Source: Lachnospiraceae bacterium (GTDB taxonomy: Bacteria > Bacillota > Clostridia > Lachnospirales > Lachnospiraceae). From it: 64,000 bases of DNA. The notes beneath the pieces were generated by a model. It had not been told where the DNA came from, ran no database searches, and was given only the letters and a program-made list of their open reading frames with translations. This document shows, one piece after another, positions 26,614-36,074 of this stretch; positions within the stretch are counted from its first letter, which is position 1, and each line of letters starts with the position of its first letter. The DNA is taken from contig JAFXFO010000032.1 of the NCBI GenBank assembly GCA_017520425.1, positions 1 through 64,000 of the forward strand. Direction: 5' to 3'. A program made the translations under genes and the position numbers.

Positions 26614-27687
26614 TTAGTAAATCTGTTCATTCTGTCTATGCACCAAAGGGTCTTCGTATTTATCCATAAAATCCGGTCCCAAACGAACACATTCCTCTGC
26701 GAACTGTAAATTCCTTACTTCCGTAAGTACACCCACCACTTTCTTGAAAGTCAGCCCCGGGAAAAAATTAAGCATTTCCATAGGAACAGTTGCATCAAAC
26801 TGGGGATACTGTGCAAAGTGCACTCTATAATCCAATTCATCTCTGGGATGCGGTTTAATAAATATGGTACCTTCCGGTTCATACATCTTAATCACATCTT
26901 CAAATATCTGTTTACGAATATCCAAAGTACAAAGGGGGTCTGTTAAGATAAGGATTTTATCTCCCGCCTTATTGCTTTCTGCTATCTGTTGTTGCAGCTT
27001 GGGCATATCACGAACAAATGCCTTCAATATAATCTCTTTATCTTCCTGACTGAGATTCTCCACCAGTTTTTGGCGTGGTACCTCAATGTACTTCTTACAA
27101 GGATATTGAATCGCCGAAATATCATTCACTTCCATATCAAGACAATACTTACCGTAACCATTTTGAATAAAAATCAAATTCAATTTTTCCGACATAAAAG
27201 CCTTTAACCCAAAATGTCCTCTGTTATCATAACGGGCTGCATCATAATTTTTCAGGCAATTTAATCCATCTTCCACTGCATGATATTTTATATGATTTTG
27301 GTTCAGATAAAACCCTATAGGGTCTGAATCACAATATACATATATCTCCTTATATTCTCTAAAATTCACAGGAACATAAGGTGCCTCCAACTTGGCATAT
27401 TTCCGGGTAAACCAAATTCTGTTCCACAAGTTCTTCACCAGGCTACCGGTATCCTTCCGATATTTAGCCAATTCAGGAAAATAATCATCTCTTTTTTCAT
27501 CGAACTCTACGACTTCATCAAACAATCCCGTGCTTTCTACACGTTCTTTCAACTGTTCAAAGTCTATGGATAAACTACTTAACACCAAAGTGGCTTGTCC
27601 GCGTTTTTCAATCGGCAGATTCAACTCCTTCAAATAAGTCACATATACATGATAATAGGTATGACATACATAAATCCGTTCTTTCAT
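26614..27687 (-). CDS. GT-B glycosyltransferase resembling GT52/polysialyltransferases; candidate pseudaminyltransferase
   Basis: The 357-residue protein starts ERIYVCHTYYHVYVTY, like bacterial sialyltransferases of the GT52 group. It carries the two motifs shared by these enzymes: the acidic (D/E)(D/E)G motif as VEDGL (138-142) and the HP motif as IKPHPRDE (277-284). These bind the CMP-activated nonulosonic acid and catalyse transfer. It is the first gene of the unit that also makes CMP-pseudaminic acid, so it is the best candidate for the transferase that uses it. No signal or helices are seen; it should act in the cytoplasm. The match is by motif and context only. Confidence 0.65.
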   Translation of the reverse strand: MKERIYVCHTYYHVYVTYLKELNLPIEKRGQATLVLSSLSIDFEQLKERVESTGLFDEVVEFDEKRDDYFPELAKYRKDTGSLVKNLWNRIWFTRKYAKLEAPYVPVNFREYKEIYVYCDSDPIGFYLNQNHIKYHAVEDGLNCLKNYDAARYDNRGHFGLKAFMSEKLNLIFIQNGYGKYCLDMEVNDISAIQYPCKKYIEVPRQKLVENLSQEDKEIILKAFVRDMPKLQQQIAESNKAGDKILILTDPLCTLDIRKQIFEDVIKMYEPEGTIFIKPHPRDELDYRVHFAQYPQFDATVPMEMLNFFPGLTFKKVVGVLTEVRNLQFAEECVRLGPDFMDKYEDPLVHRQNEQIY

Positions 27688-27748
27688 AATGTTCCTATCC
27701 CGTTTTTTACATCCGTCCTAATAAATATAGTTTCCCACATTAAATTTC

Positions 27749-27777
27749 ATTATAACAAAAATGCCATTAAATAGCAA
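27749..27777 (-). promoter_or_regulatory. Promoter of glycan unit A
   Basis: The minus strand has TTGCTA (27772-27777), a 17-base spacer and TATAAT (27749-27754) with an extended -10 TG. It lies about 60 bases before the GT52-like gene and directly after the unit B terminator, so it likely drives the 19 genes down to 4675. Confidence 0.85.
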
Positions 27778-27788
27778 CTTTCATGCAC

Positions 27789-27837
27789 AAAAAAACAAGG
27801 ATTTAAGATGCTTGTTTATAAAATCTTAAATCCTTGT
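27789..27837 (-). terminator. Intrinsic terminator of glycan unit B
   Basis: A 15-bp perfect stem (27795-27809 with 27823-27837) and a 13-base loop are followed, on the minus strand, by a run of seven T. It lies 12 bases after the stop codon of the gene at 27849 and separates units B and A. Confidence 0.9.
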
Positions 27838-27848
27838 TCAAAATTTTA

Positions 27849-29033
27849 TTATTTCAACATAAAATAAGTTTCCCCGTCCAAAAGTCGGATAAAGAAATAC
27901 ACGCCACAGTAGAGCTGATACAGGAAAACCGCACCTGCTATACCAAACAATACCTTGTACATTCTTACGTATTGATCCTTTTTCCAAAGTTCAATCCATT
28001 TTACAAAGCTCAGAACAAACAAATAGAATATAGCAAAGCAATAGCCCCAAAGGAAGTTTCCGTCATTGGAACGGCTACCGGTCTCCGCCAACAACAAAGC
28101 CTCCAAAAAGCCGATACCGGCTACCATCCATGCAAAAAAGTACCTCTTATCCTTTATCAATTCCTTTATGGAAAACACAGCTACCATTAACGGGAACGCC
28201 AAAGAACACAGAACTGCCGCCTTAGGTCTGTCCGCATGTAAGGAAAAGGTAAACCATGGATTCCAGGCAAAGCCCTGTCCTGTATCTTCACCGAAAAGCA
28301 CCATATTTTGCCAGAGTACCACTCCGCATGCCGGAAGCACCGCGCAACCAAAAACAAATATCTGCTTAAAAGGCACCTTATGAAACAAATCCCACAAAAG
28401 TTTCAATGCCATGGCAGGTGCAAATACGGTCAAAAAGCTGGGCTTGATACCGGTGGTCAATACCAGCAGCACCATAAAGCTAATCCACTGTCCCGGATGA
28501 ATCTTTTCCCTGTAATTCTCCTCTATTTTCAGATACAATAAAATACTTGCCAGGGCAAACAACCTCATACATAAATAGGTTGAATTATGCCACAAATTAC
28601 CGGACTGGTAACTCACATAGCGGTAACGGCCCGCCCATTCCAGAAAGAAGGGCATCACCAGATTCAACATTAACGCTCCGCCCAAAGTAAAGGAGTTTCT
28701 TTCCTTCCGGCCGCTTAAAGCCTGTATTAACTTTTCCGTCAAAAGTACGGTAGCCACACTCACTACCGCTAAAAGTACCGCAATCAACCAAGTGCTTTTC
28801 CCTGCCAACAGATACAACACCTGATAGGCATATGCCGTAAAACTGTAATACCAGCCATCATCCACTATCATACTGATATGGTAAGGTAAGTCCGACTGAA
28901 AATAACGATTGTCATAATCCAGAGACTGCACAGCCTGATTCAAATACAGATACAGGCAGGATGCACCGTACAATACCGTTAATATTTTTAATACCGAAAG
29001 CCAAAACCGGCTCCATGGGAATTTCTTTTCCAC
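27849..29033 (-). CDS. Polytopic membrane protein, GT-C-like
   Basis: The 394-residue protein has about ten membrane helices. After the first helix an outer loop contains YDNRYFQSDLPYHISMIVDDGWYYS, with acidic residues where GT-C enzymes have their catalytic Asp. No family could be named with confidence. It probably transfers a sugar at the outer face. It is the last gene of unit B. The start is GTG (29031-29033) with GAGG nine bases upstream; no nearer in-frame ATG exists at the N-terminus. Confidence 0.55.
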   Translation of the reverse strand: MEKKFPWSRFWLSVLKILTVLYGASCLYLYLNQAVQSLDYDNRYFQSDLPYHISMIVDDGWYYSFTAYAYQVLYLLAGKSTWLIAVLLAVVSVATVLLTEKLIQALSGRKERNSFTLGGALMLNLVMPFFLEWAGRYRYVSYQSGNLWHNSTYLCMRLFALASILLYLKIEENYREKIHPGQWISFMVLLVLTTGIKPSFLTVFAPAMALKLLWDLFHKVPFKQIFVFGCAVLPACGVVLWQNMVLFGEDTGQGFAWNPWFTFSLHADRPKAAVLCSLAFPLMVAVFSIKELIKDKRYFFAWMVAGIGFLEALLLAETGSRSNDGNFLWGYCFAIFYLFVLSFVKWIELWKKDQYVRMYKVLFGIAGAVFLYQLYCGVYFFIRLLDGETYFMLK

Positions 29034-29096
29034 TTAAATACGCCTCATTTCCTCTACTTCCACATCTCTGGGAGATTATCCACAACATTCGTCAAC

Positions 29097-30659
29097 TTAT
29101 CGCAGCTGATACACACAAACCGTATCATCCTTCCCCAATAACCGCAAGCCCTTGCTCTCACACAGTTCCTGAATCACGCCGCCGGTGGGTATGGTGATAT
29201 ATTTACTCTTTAAAGTATCGAAATTCTCTATAATATAGCTGTCATAGCAGCAGCTGATACCAAATCCCTTGGGCAAACTGTATAACATCTGCCAATCCGT
29301 CAAACAACTTTCCTCTGCCTCGGAATCAGCAAGAGTATCAGAAAATACCCAGATTACCACATTATCATAATTAGGTGTATCTTCCTCTTTCAAAGTAAGT
29401 TCCTTCTCAAAAATCCCTTCCCAGGCTTCCACTTTTTCCACTCTCTCCGGTGTAGCAAAGCAAATCTGATAATCCACGGGGTCTGTAGCCTTCATACTGT
29501 ACAGGTACACGCACAAAGCACTAAAGAACATCGCCTTTTTGTAAAACTTCGTCTCCATACCGCTCAGCACAAAAATACCCATAGCCATAAAGGTCAATAA
29601 ATGCTTGCTTCCCTCTTTCATCTTATACATCAGAATCAACGCAATGGACATGGCAAAGAAACAAAAAGCAAAATAGAAATACTTCCATGCTTTTTCTTTG
29701 TTCTTCTTCATCCACTCAGCCATTCCCTGCCACAGGAACAGACCCATAAGCGCCAAATATCCTGCGAAAAAGGCTCCTTCCGTAAAACCGCTTCGAAGAC
29801 CTTCTATCGTCAATGCTATAAACCTTCTGCCATCATGCCAGAGACGACTGAACACTTCTTTGATACCGGTGAATATCTCGCCTCTGAAGAAGGGCTCCAG
29901 CCAATCTGTCTTAAACAATGGCGTAAAGTATTCTGCTGCCAGATAATGATTGATAGCCCAGTAAGTAACCGCAATCACACCCAGTACGGATACTCCGCCA
30001 ATAATTCCCCACTTCTTATTTCTCTTTATCCAAATTATCATGGGCCAAATCATAAACAAAATTAAATACGGTCGCATCAAGGTCATTACCCCCGACAGGA
30101 TTAGCATCCATACCAGTCCGGCTACCTTCTTCTCCCTCTGATACCACTCCAATACCCCATAATACACAATCAGCATACTGAAACAGATACATTCCGGCAT
30201 AACTCGCAGCATATAGTAAGAAAAGGGAGTAAATACACTAAAACATATGGTAAGCAAGAAAATCTGCTTCCATTTCGGCTTTACCAAGAGTACGAACGTT
30301 ATACAAGCCAAGGACATCAGCAATATATTACAGTAAATGGGGGACATCATATTCCACCCGAAAATTGCTCCAAACAGAAGCCATGGAAAAACCAGCACCG
30401 GACTCCAGGCTGCAAAGGACAATTTCAGGGCATGACTTTCGTTAAAGCCGAAATATCCCTGGGGACAGCCGTAGGTAAGCATACTTTCCACCTGCTTAAA
30501 ATAAAACAACTCATCATTCCAATCAGATGCCGGCAAATAAATATCTTTTATTCCGTAGCCGTGAATAGCACAGGTCACTGCGCAACACAAAAGAGGCAGT
30601 AATCCCATCATTACTGCCTTCAGATACAATATTTTATTTTGCTTCCACAATTCCTTCAT
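29097..30659 (-). CDS. Polytopic GT-C-like glycosyltransferase
   Basis: The 520-residue protein has about twelve membrane helices and a C-terminal outer domain of about 120 residues. The first outer loop reads ASDWNDELFYFKQVESML, the acidic motif position of GT-C enzymes, followed by GYFGFNESHA. It follows a GT2 polyprenol-phosphate glycosyltransferase gene by 24 bases, so the pair may make and use one lipid-linked sugar. ATG 30659 with GGAGAG is preferred over an in-frame TTG at 30677. A 63-base gap separates it from the next gene. Confidence 0.65.
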   Translation of the reverse strand: MKELWKQNKILYLKAVMMGLLPLLCCAVTCAIHGYGIKDIYLPASDWNDELFYFKQVESMLTYGCPQGYFGFNESHALKLSFAAWSPVLVFPWLLFGAIFGWNMMSPIYCNILLMSLACITFVLLVKPKWKQIFLLTICFSVFTPFSYYMLRVMPECICFSMLIVYYGVLEWYQREKKVAGLVWMLILSGVMTLMRPYLILFMIWPMIIWIKRNKKWGIIGGVSVLGVIAVTYWAINHYLAAEYFTPLFKTDWLEPFFRGEIFTGIKEVFSRLWHDGRRFIALTIEGLRSGFTEGAFFAGYLALMGLFLWQGMAEWMKKNKEKAWKYFYFAFCFFAMSIALILMYKMKEGSKHLLTFMAMGIFVLSGMETKFYKKAMFFSALCVYLYSMKATDPVDYQICFATPERVEKVEAWEGIFEKELTLKEEDTPNYDNVVIWVFSDTLADSEAEESCLTDWQMLYSLPKGFGISCCYDSYIIENFDTLKSKYITIPTGGVIQELCESKGLRLLGKDDTVCVYQLR

Positions 30660-30683
30660 AACGCTCTCCCGAAGCAAGTTTCA

Positions 30684-31634
30684 CTACTGTATTGTTTCCT
30701 CTGCATCCGTATTGATTCGCTCTCTGATTACATACTGAGGCGAATTGTTCATACTGATATAAATACGTCCGATATATTCTCCGATCAGCCCCAGCATAAT
30801 CATAATCATACCGCCGAAAAATACCAACGCTGCCATCATGGAGCTGAAACCAAGGGGTACATCAGGATTGATAAATTTCTTCAATATGGTATAGATGCCG
30901 TAGGCAAATCCCAGAAATGCACTGACAGCACCCACACAGGTAGCAATTCTTAATGGTTTCACAGAAAACGCCGTAAAACCATTAAACCAAAGTCCCAAAA
31001 GCTTCTTCAAAGTATATCCGGAAGTACCTTCTTCTCTTTCTCTGTGATTTACCACCACATTGGTAATATTCTTGGTGGCCCGCAGTACCAGACCGATTAC
31101 ATAAGGATATGAATTCTCGTAGCGGATCATATCTTCTACAATAAAACGCTTAACTGCAAAATAGCTGGATACATAAAGCTCCTTGGGCTTTTCCAGCATC
31201 ACTCTGGTCATCAGCTCATTCACCTTGCTTCCCAGATTACGGAAGCCGGAATGTTGCTTGTGCTCGTATTTGGCATAAACTGCATCAAAGCCTTCCTCCA
31301 GCTTTTCAAGCAGTTTATTCACTTCATCTGCCGGAGTCTGACCATCATCGTCCAAACACACTACAAAATCTCCCTGTGACTGACGCAGACCCGCCATTAA
31401 TGCTGCATGCTGTCCGAAATTACGGGCAAATCCGATACCCTTCACATAAGGTTTTTCTTCACACAATCTGCGAATGGTTCCCATGGTATTATCCGGAGAA
31501 CAATCATTAATCAAAATCACCTCAAAGGAATACTTCTCCTGCAATGCTTCCATGGTGATTGCGATTTCATTTACCACACCTTCAACCGTATGCTCTGAAC
31601 GATAACAAGGTATTACAAAACTAACTTTCTTCAT
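30684..31634 (-). CDS. GtrB/DPM-like polyprenyl-phosphate glycosyltransferase (GT2)
   Basis: The 316-residue enzyme has a GT-A domain with SFVIPCYRSE, LINDCSPDNT, NFGQHAALMAGL and DDDGQTP as metal site, then REREEGTSGYTLKKL and two C-terminal membrane helices (about 230-290), ending in PQYVIRE. This build is that of enzymes loading a sugar onto undecaprenyl phosphate in the cytoplasm. The next gene is a GT-C-like protein, a likely user of the product. The sugar is unknown. GAGGA precedes the ATG. Confidence 0.87.
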   Translation of the reverse strand: MKKVSFVIPCYRSEHTVEGVVNEIAITMEALQEKYSFEVILINDCSPDNTMGTIRRLCEEKPYVKGIGFARNFGQHAALMAGLRQSQGDFVVCLDDDGQTPADEVNKLLEKLEEGFDAVYAKYEHKQHSGFRNLGSKVNELMTRVMLEKPKELYVSSYFAVKRFIVEDMIRYENSYPYVIGLVLRATKNITNVVVNHREREEGTSGYTLKKLLGLWFNGFTAFSVKPLRIATCVGAVSAFLGFAYGIYTILKKFINPDVPLGFSSMMAALVFFGGMIMIMLGLIGEYIGRIYISMNNSPQYVIRERINTDAEETIQ

Positions 31635-31652
31635 TCTATCCTCACTTCTGTA

Positions 31653-32177
31653 CTAAAGGGGATTAATAATTCCCATCAATACAATATCCCTAAACTTTCC
31701 ATTCACAAATACATCATCATGCAAAAAAGCTTCTTTTACAAAACCGGCTTTTTCATAGCTGCGAATGGCCTGCAGATTCTCTGCATATACCCGCAAAAAC
31801 AAGCGATGCAGTTTCAACTCTTCAAAAGAATACCGTATCATCAGCTTTGCCGCCGCGGTTCCGTACCCTTTGCCACGGGCATCCACAGCTCCGATAAATA
31901 TACCGTATTCCGCTTTCTGATGTACCGGGTCGATATCTCTGATATAGACAGAGCCTACCGGCCGGCCGGTTTCACATTCGCAAATCATCATTTGTACTAC
32001 TTTACCGGTGTCAATCATGGTCTTAATCCAATTTTCATGACTCTCTCTGGTAAACAATTCCTGGTAAATAAAATTCCCTCTCACAGAATCACTATTTCGC
32101 CATGCCACAATATTATCCGTATCCTCGTAAGTCATTTTACGCAAATAAACAACTGACTTATCATCCCTATATTCCAT
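31653..32177 (-). CDS. GNAT N-acetyltransferase (RimJ/RimL-like)
   Basis: The 174-residue protein has a complete GNAT fold: MTYEDTDNIVAWRNSDSVRGNF, an acetyl-CoA loop ARGKGYGTAA, and VYAENLQAIRSYEKAGF near the end. Unlike the PseH-like protein at 18270-18836, its CoA loop is intact. It lies in unit B downstream of pseB-pseC. It could acetylate UDP-4-amino-4,6-dideoxy-L-AltNAc (a second PseH), or the amino group of Fuc4N made by WecE, since no WecD is visible. Which substrate it uses cannot be told from sequence alone. Confidence 0.8.
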   Translation of the reverse strand: MEYRDDKSVVYLRKMTYEDTDNIVAWRNSDSVRGNFIYQELFTRESHENWIKTMIDTGKVVQMMICECETGRPVGSVYIRDIDPVHQKAEYGIFIGAVDARGKGYGTAAAKLMIRYSFEELKLHRLFLRVYAENLQAIRSYEKAGFVKEAFLHDDVFVNGKFRDIVLMGIINPL

Positions 32178-32204
32178 TATATTCCTTCTTTCCTCACACC
32201 ATAG

Positions 32205-33857
32205 CTATGGTGTCAATGAACGAATTTCATATACCTTAAATCCTTTGCCATTCTGTAACAACACTTCATCGCAGGCAATCCATTCACAAGCTCCGAATCG
32301 AGACTCCAAATAGCTATCCAGCCACTCAAGGTCTTTCTCTTTATCTGCAAGTAACCTGACCTTGCCGGAAAGTAATGCTTCTGCAGCATCCTCTACATCC
32401 ATTTGACGAAAAACTTCCCGGGACAAAGGACTGGCACTGAGCCATCCTCCTAATAACATCATATTTTCCGCATACCGGCTATATTGTGTTTCTGCATATT
32501 CCACCACAGAAAAAACATCCATTAGGTAAACAGTCTCCGAACTCTGTGCACAATAGTCCTTCAAATCATCCCATTCCTCTTGTATCTGATGACGCTTCTC
32601 CAGTTCCTTAAAGGTATCCTTCCACTCAAAGAAGGATGCTACCATCAAAAGACCGATACATACACAGCCTGCCACCTTCTTTGTAGTAATACTTAATTTC
32701 GCCTCAGATATTATCATCTGTAACATGCCTATCAGCAAAAGAGTCTCTATCAAATACAATGACACGGATATTCTCTCAGGGAAACGTCCTTTCCATATCA
32801 GGTAGACCCATACAAAGCTACGCCCGATTTCCAATACACCCAGTATCCCCAGGTTCAGCCATTTTTTGCACCATACACAACAGAAGGCAATCACGCAGAC
32901 CGTTACCACCCATATATAATTGTATGGTGAATCATTGTAGCGTATATGCAGATAATATTTGTAAACACTATCTTTCAGCGAGGAAACCTCTTTGGTCCTA
33001 TCCGCCATCGCTTCCGTTATTCTGTTCGCAATATCCTGCATTCTTTCCCCATCAATGGATGGCTCCAGCATATTGTTATAACTGTATAAAATATCATATT
33101 CCATGGCTGTCATGCCATAGACCGTACTATCTTCTTCATAAACGGTTGTGGACAAAAAATCCGTATAGTCATAGAGTTGTGTCCGTGCATCATTATAAGC
33201 ATTGTAATCCTTCCACTCGGCGGAAGAATAGCATACCGTATGAATTATGCTGCACACCAACATACTGATTGTCAATACCGCCAACCATTTCCCTTTTCGG
33301 ATGCACTCCCTTTTGCGTTCTGATGCGGGCATCAGGTTCACCCGAAAAACCATAGCACAAAGTACAAACGGAATACTCAAAAGACCAATCTGTCCTCGAA
33401 CCAAAAATGCCAATAACAGCAATACACCGGACCGGATTCCTTTGTCTCCTTTTGCCAACAAAAAGCAGGCCGTGGCTGCAAGCAATGCCGCTATCAAGGT
33501 GTAATGTGTATAAAGCAGAAAAGGAATATATATGGCAATCGCTGCCAAAACACCCCTTACCCACGACTCAAAGGACTCTGCAAAGAAGACCATGCAAGCG
33601 AAAACAGAACCCGCAAAAAACAACTCCATCCAAGGCATAAAACCTACCACTCTGTATAGGATAGCCAACACTCCGCTCAACGGATACTGCATATATACCG
33701 CATGTCCATCCGGAGTTCCTGTATATGCGCCACTGAGAATGCTTCTCATAGTCACATCATCATTCAGATAAAATACCGGAGTACTAAGTATAATCAACAC
33801 TACTGTTACAATGAAGAGTGCGCCTATACAAAGCCATTTCCTGCCAGTTGCTTTCAA
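32205..33857 (-). CDS. Polytopic GT-C-like membrane protein
   Basis: The 550-residue protein has about twelve membrane helices and a C-terminal outer domain of about 140 residues. The first outer loop holds VFYLNDDVTMRSILSG, an acidic motif in the GT-C catalytic position, followed by GHAVYMQYPL. It directly follows a GT2 polyprenol-phosphate glycosyltransferase gene (13-base gap), a likely donor-forming partner. The start appears to be TTG (33855-33857) with GGGAG eight bases ahead; the next in-frame ATG is 36 codons inside, past the first helix. Confidence 0.6.
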   Translation of the reverse strand: MKATGRKWLCIGALFIVTVVLIILSTPVFYLNDDVTMRSILSGAYTGTPDGHAVYMQYPLSGVLAILYRVVGFMPWMELFFAGSVFACMVFFAESFESWVRGVLAAIAIYIPFLLYTHYTLIAALLAATACFLLAKGDKGIRSGVLLLLAFLVRGQIGLLSIPFVLCAMVFRVNLMPASERKRECIRKGKWLAVLTISMLVCSIIHTVCYSSAEWKDYNAYNDARTQLYDYTDFLSTTVYEEDSTVYGMTAMEYDILYSYNNMLEPSIDGERMQDIANRITEAMADRTKEVSSLKDSVYKYYLHIRYNDSPYNYIWVVTVCVIAFCCVWCKKWLNLGILGVLEIGRSFVWVYLIWKGRFPERISVSLYLIETLLLIGMLQMIISEAKLSITTKKVAGCVCIGLLMVASFFEWKDTFKELEKRHQIQEEWDDLKDYCAQSSETVYLMDVFSVVEYAETQYSRYAENMMLLGGWLSASPLSREVFRQMDVEDAAEALLSGKVRLLADKEKDLEWLDSYLESRFGACEWIACDEVLLQNGKGFKVYEIRSLTP

Positions 33858-33870
33858 ACCATTTCTCCCT

Positions 33871-34806
33871 TTACATCTTCCGCTTTAAATCAGAATTCAC
33901 CAAATTACGACGATACTCAAAATCTCTTCTGTCCTTCGCCACAGTTCCATCCAGTATCAATCCTGCAAACAAGGACTGGAGACCTGCCAAGACCATAAAA
34001 CCACATACAATAAGAGTTGGAAATCTTGGTACCAGACCCGTATCCAAATATTCACCCAGAATAGGAACAAATAAAACCATTGCCACCAAAACCAACAGCA
34101 GGGCGATCAATCCAAAGAATCTAATCGGGCGGTAATTTTTGTACAACTGTAACATCATCTTAATCACACGCATTCCATCCCGGAAAGTATTCAACTTCGA
34201 TTCACTTCCCTCAGGACGGTCTCTGTACTGTACCACCACATTTTCTACCTGCAGACTGTAATTCACTGCATGTATGGTCATTTCTGTTTCTATTTCAAAT
34301 CCGGAGGAAACCACCGGAAATGTCTTTACAAATTCATAGGAAAACGCCCGGTAACCGGTCATAATATCCTTAATATCCGTATGAAAAAGACTATTAATAC
34401 TGGTACGCATTAAGGTATTTCCGAAATTATGAAAAGGTCTCTTATTCTCCGTGAAATAGGTAGAAGATAATCTGTCTCCCACCACCATATCCGCATTATG
34501 ATTCAGTACCTTGTCCACCAGCTCTTTTGCACAATCTAAGGGATATGTGTCATCACCATCAATCATCAGATAACATTGTGCATCGATTTCACGGAACATT
34601 CTTCGTATTACATTGCCTTTACCCTGCTTATACTCCTGACGTAGTACAGCACCTGCCTCTACTGCAAGCTCTGCCGTACGATCAGTGGAATTATTATCAT
34701 AGACATAAACCACAGCTTCCGGTAATGTACTTTTTACATCACATACCACTTTTTTAATGGTTTTCTCTTCATTAAAGCATGGTATCAATACTGCAATCTT
34801 ATCCAT
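33871..34806 (-). CDS. DPM-like polyprenyl-phosphate glycosyltransferase (GT2) with two C-terminal helices
   Basis: The 311-residue enzyme has AVLIPCFNEE, VYVYDNNSTDRT, the GKGNVIRRMF segment and metal site MIDGDDTYP, typical of the DPM1/DpgS group. Two membrane helices (about 230-250 and 262-285) follow, then a basic tail with DRRDFEYRRNL. It likely makes polyprenyl-phosphate hexose in the cytoplasm. The GT-C-like gene 13 bases downstream is the likely consumer. It lies 32 bases after pseC. GGAGGG precedes the ATG. Confidence 0.87.
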   Translation of the reverse strand: MDKIAVLIPCFNEEKTIKKVVCDVKSTLPEAVVYVYDNNSTDRTAELAVEAGAVLRQEYKQGKGNVIRRMFREIDAQCYLMIDGDDTYPLDCAKELVDKVLNHNADMVVGDRLSSTYFTENKRPFHNFGNTLMRTSINSLFHTDIKDIMTGYRAFSYEFVKTFPVVSSGFEIETEMTIHAVNYSLQVENVVVQYRDRPEGSESKLNTFRDGMRVIKMMLQLYKNYRPIRFFGLIALLLVLVAMVLFVPILGEYLDTGLVPRFPTLIVCGFMVLAGLQSLFAGLILDGTVAKDRRDFEYRRNLVNSDLKRKM

Positions 34807-34838
34807 GACGCCCTCCGTTTTAGCAACTTATCTTTCTT

Positions 34839-36032
34839 CTATTTTCGAAAAGCTGCTATCAATTTCTTTACAGCTGTAATCACATCTTCTACATCCGCAT
34901 CAATCATAGAATAGAACAAAGGAATACTTAAAATCTCCGAATACAATTTCTCTGCTTCCGGACACAGACCTTTTTCGTAACCAAGCTTTTCATAATAGGA
35001 GTGCCAATATACAGGAATATAATGTACCTGTGTTCCTATATTTTCTGCTCTCAAAGCATCGAAGAACTCTCTTCTGTCACAGGTAAGCAGCTCTGTATTC
35101 AAACGTAAAATATATAAATGTCTGGTGGTATCAGATTCGGGAATCTCCTGCTGCACCATAATCTCCGGCATTTCCCCAAACACTTCATCATACCGCTTCA
35201 CAATCTCTTTTCTTCTTGCCGAAAATGCAGGAAGTTTTTCCAACTGACTCAACAAAAGTGCTGCCTGGATATCAGTCATTCTATAGTTATATCCCAAATC
35301 CACCTGTTCGTAATACCATCCTGCATCGTCAGGATTTTGCATCTCATTCTGGTTACGGGTTATCCCGTGAGTAGGATATAAACGCAACTTACGATACAAT
35401 TCTTCATCATTTGTGGTTACGGCTCCGCCCTCGCCACTGGTTACGGTCTTCACCGGATGGAAGCTGAAGGTGGTCATATCTGCAATACTTCCCACCGGCT
35501 TCCCATTGTATTTGGTACCGATGGAATGTGCCGCATCCTCAATTAATATCAAGTTATACTCTTCGCAAATCTTACGGATTTCATCCAGTTCTACTGCCTG
35601 CCCGGTAAAATCCACCGCCACAACAGCTTTGGTTTTCTCCGTAATCTTCTCCCGGATGGATGCCGGGTCAATATTATAGGTTTGGGGATTTATATCTGCA
35701 AATACCGGTATTCCTCCGCAGTACAGCACACAGTTTGCGGAAGCAGCAAAAGTAATAGGGCTTACAATCACTTCATCCCCCGGTCCGATTCCTGCTGCCA
35801 TAGCCGCAATATGAAGCGCTGCGGTACCATTGCTCACTGCCACCGCATACTTAGCTCCTGTCACCTCGCAAAGCTTCTTTTCCAGCTCAGTAATCTTAGG
35901 ACCACAGGTTAATGCGGGACTTTTCAGAGTATCCACCACTGCCTGTATATCTGCTTCATCAATATATTGTCTTCCGTAACCAATTAGGTCCTTTCGTACG
36001 GGAGTACCGCCGTTTATTGCCAGCTTATCCAT
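34839..36032 (-). CDS. pseC: UDP-4-amino-4,6-dideoxy-N-acetyl-beta-L-altrosamine transaminase
   Basis: PseC is the PLP aminotransferase of the second pseudaminic acid step. The 397-residue protein has LAINGGTPVRK, the nucleotide-sugar region TCGPKITELE, SNGTAALHIA, SPITFAASANC, IEDAAHSIG and FHPVKTVTSGEGG with PLP lysine K195, then YNYRMTDIQAAL. TFAASANC and HPVKTVTSGEGG are typical of PseC. It follows pseB by 42 bases. In-frame GTG 36050 and ATG 36047 also exist, but ATG 36032 has GGAGG four bases ahead and matches the family N-terminus. Confidence 0.95.
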   Translation of the reverse strand: MDKLAINGGTPVRKDLIGYGRQYIDEADIQAVVDTLKSPALTCGPKITELEKKLCEVTGAKYAVAVSNGTAALHIAAMAAGIGPGDEVIVSPITFAASANCVLYCGGIPVFADINPQTYNIDPASIREKITEKTKAVVAVDFTGQAVELDEIRKICEEYNLILIEDAAHSIGTKYNGKPVGSIADMTTFSFHPVKTVTSGEGGAVTTNDEELYRKLRLYPTHGITRNQNEMQNPDDAGWYYEQVDLGYNYRMTDIQAALLLSQLEKLPAFSARRKEIVKRYDEVFGEMPEIMVQQEIPESDTTRHLYILRLNTELLTCDRREFFDALRAENIGTQVHYIPVYWHSYYEKLGYEKGLCPEAEKLYSEILSIPLFYSMIDADVEDVITAVKKLIAAFRK

Positions 36033-36074
36033 AAAACCTCCAAACATCACTCCTTACTTTCTGTGATGTCGACT

